Source: Brevundimonas sp. (lineage in GTDB: Bacteria > Pseudomonadota > Alphaproteobacteria > Caulobacterales > Caulobacteraceae). Taken from it: a DNA stretch of 64,000 nucleotides. A program made the translations under genes and the position numbers. The notes below the pieces were generated by a model. The model was not told where the DNA came from, did not search any database, and worked only from the letters and a program-made list of their open reading frames with translations. The stretch is from contig NZ_JAIYCP010000030.1 in NCBI RefSeq assembly GCF_027487935.1, positions 1 through 64,000 of the forward strand. The letters run 5' to 3'. Of this stretch, positions 63,949-64,000 are shown in pieces (position 1 is the stretch's first letter; each line of letters starts with the position of its first letter).

Positions 63949-64000
63949 CTACCGCCCGGTGTGGACCACCGTCCCGGTGTCGAGGCCCAGGGCGCGGGCG
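63949..64000 (-). CDS. C-terminal end of an unidentified gene (runs off the right edge)
   Basis: Reading in from the right edge on the minus strand gives ARALGLDTGTVVHTGR then TAG. The sequence looks like a real protein end, but 16 residues are too few to name a family. It would be transcribed toward mmcB. Confidence 0.4.
   Translation of the reverse strand, partial: ARALGLDTGTVVHTGR

Overview
The window is GC-rich alphaproteobacterial chromosome, best matched to the Caulobacteraceae (Caulobacter/Brevundimonas type; the genus cannot be fixed by reading alone). Three things support this. The gene order around hemE, ppsR, parAB, mnmG and mnmE is the Caulobacter replication-origin neighbourhood. 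Sites of the form TTAA-N7-TTAA, typical of the cell-cycle regulator CtrA, sit in the hemE-ppsR gap. Family-specific genes such as cenR, ntrZ, mmcB and an NAD-glutamate dehydrogenase of about 1600 residues are present. Nearly all of the sequence is conserved core genome; the only clear mobile-element remnant is the tail of an IS481-type transposase at the left edge.

Layout. 1-9 kb: transposase tail, a Trm112-like protein, a ubiquinone hydroxylase divergent from ftsK, lolA, a possible small RNA with a strong terminator, a palindromic repeat, exonuclease III, the cenR response regulator with a coupled secreted SseB-like protein, yggS head-to-head with a ThiE-like gene, and ntrZ. 9-14 kb: a DUF3576 lipoprotein, leuS, lptE and holA. 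14-25 kb (minus strand): parB, parA, rsmG, mnmG, mnmE, a small DUF6489 protein, rho, hemJ, hemH and hemE, with three parS sites. 24.75-25.24 kb: the chromosomal origin (oriC/Cori). 25-31 kb (plus strand): ppsR, maf, aroE, coaE, dnaQ, then secB (minus), a Tim44-like protein and mltA. 31-40 kb: a rhomboid protease, a HerA-like ATPase, an AI-2E-type permease and the giant glutamate dehydrogenase. 40-49 kb: a universal-stress-like protein, a CTAG-rich satellite, nfu, two XRE regulators, tsaB, rimI, fur, miaB, phoH, ybeY, lnt and a third XRE regulator. 49-54 kb: a toxin-like lipoprotein divergent from coaBC-dut with a LexA-type box between them, dapB and dnaJ. 54-64 kb: dnaK with a heat-shock promoter, alkB, a dienelactone hydrolase, grpE-hrcA divergent from rph, an acyltransferase, a CHAP protein, small lipoproteins and SOS-boxed mmcB.

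How it fits together. The genes flanking oriC mostly point away from it, so transcription and replication run in the same direction. The parS sites lie 4-8 kb from oriC beside parAB, giving a combined replication and segregation locus. Heat-shock genes (dnaK, dnaJ, grpE, hrcA), haem synthesis (hemE-hemH-hemJ), outer-membrane lipoprotein handling (lolA, lptE, lnt, mltA) and tRNA/ribosome maturation (mnmE, mnmG, rsmG, tsaB, rimI, miaB, ybeY) form clusters.

The least explained items are: the lipoprotein at 49365-49889 with a C-terminal module like those of polymorphic toxins and a possible SOS box; a perfect 37-bp inverted repeat at 57934/58126; a 7-bp CTAGCCA satellite with an opposing arm; a 10-bp-armed operator-like palindrome shared in part by two XRE genes; and a promoter/terminator-bounded segment that may encode a small RNA.
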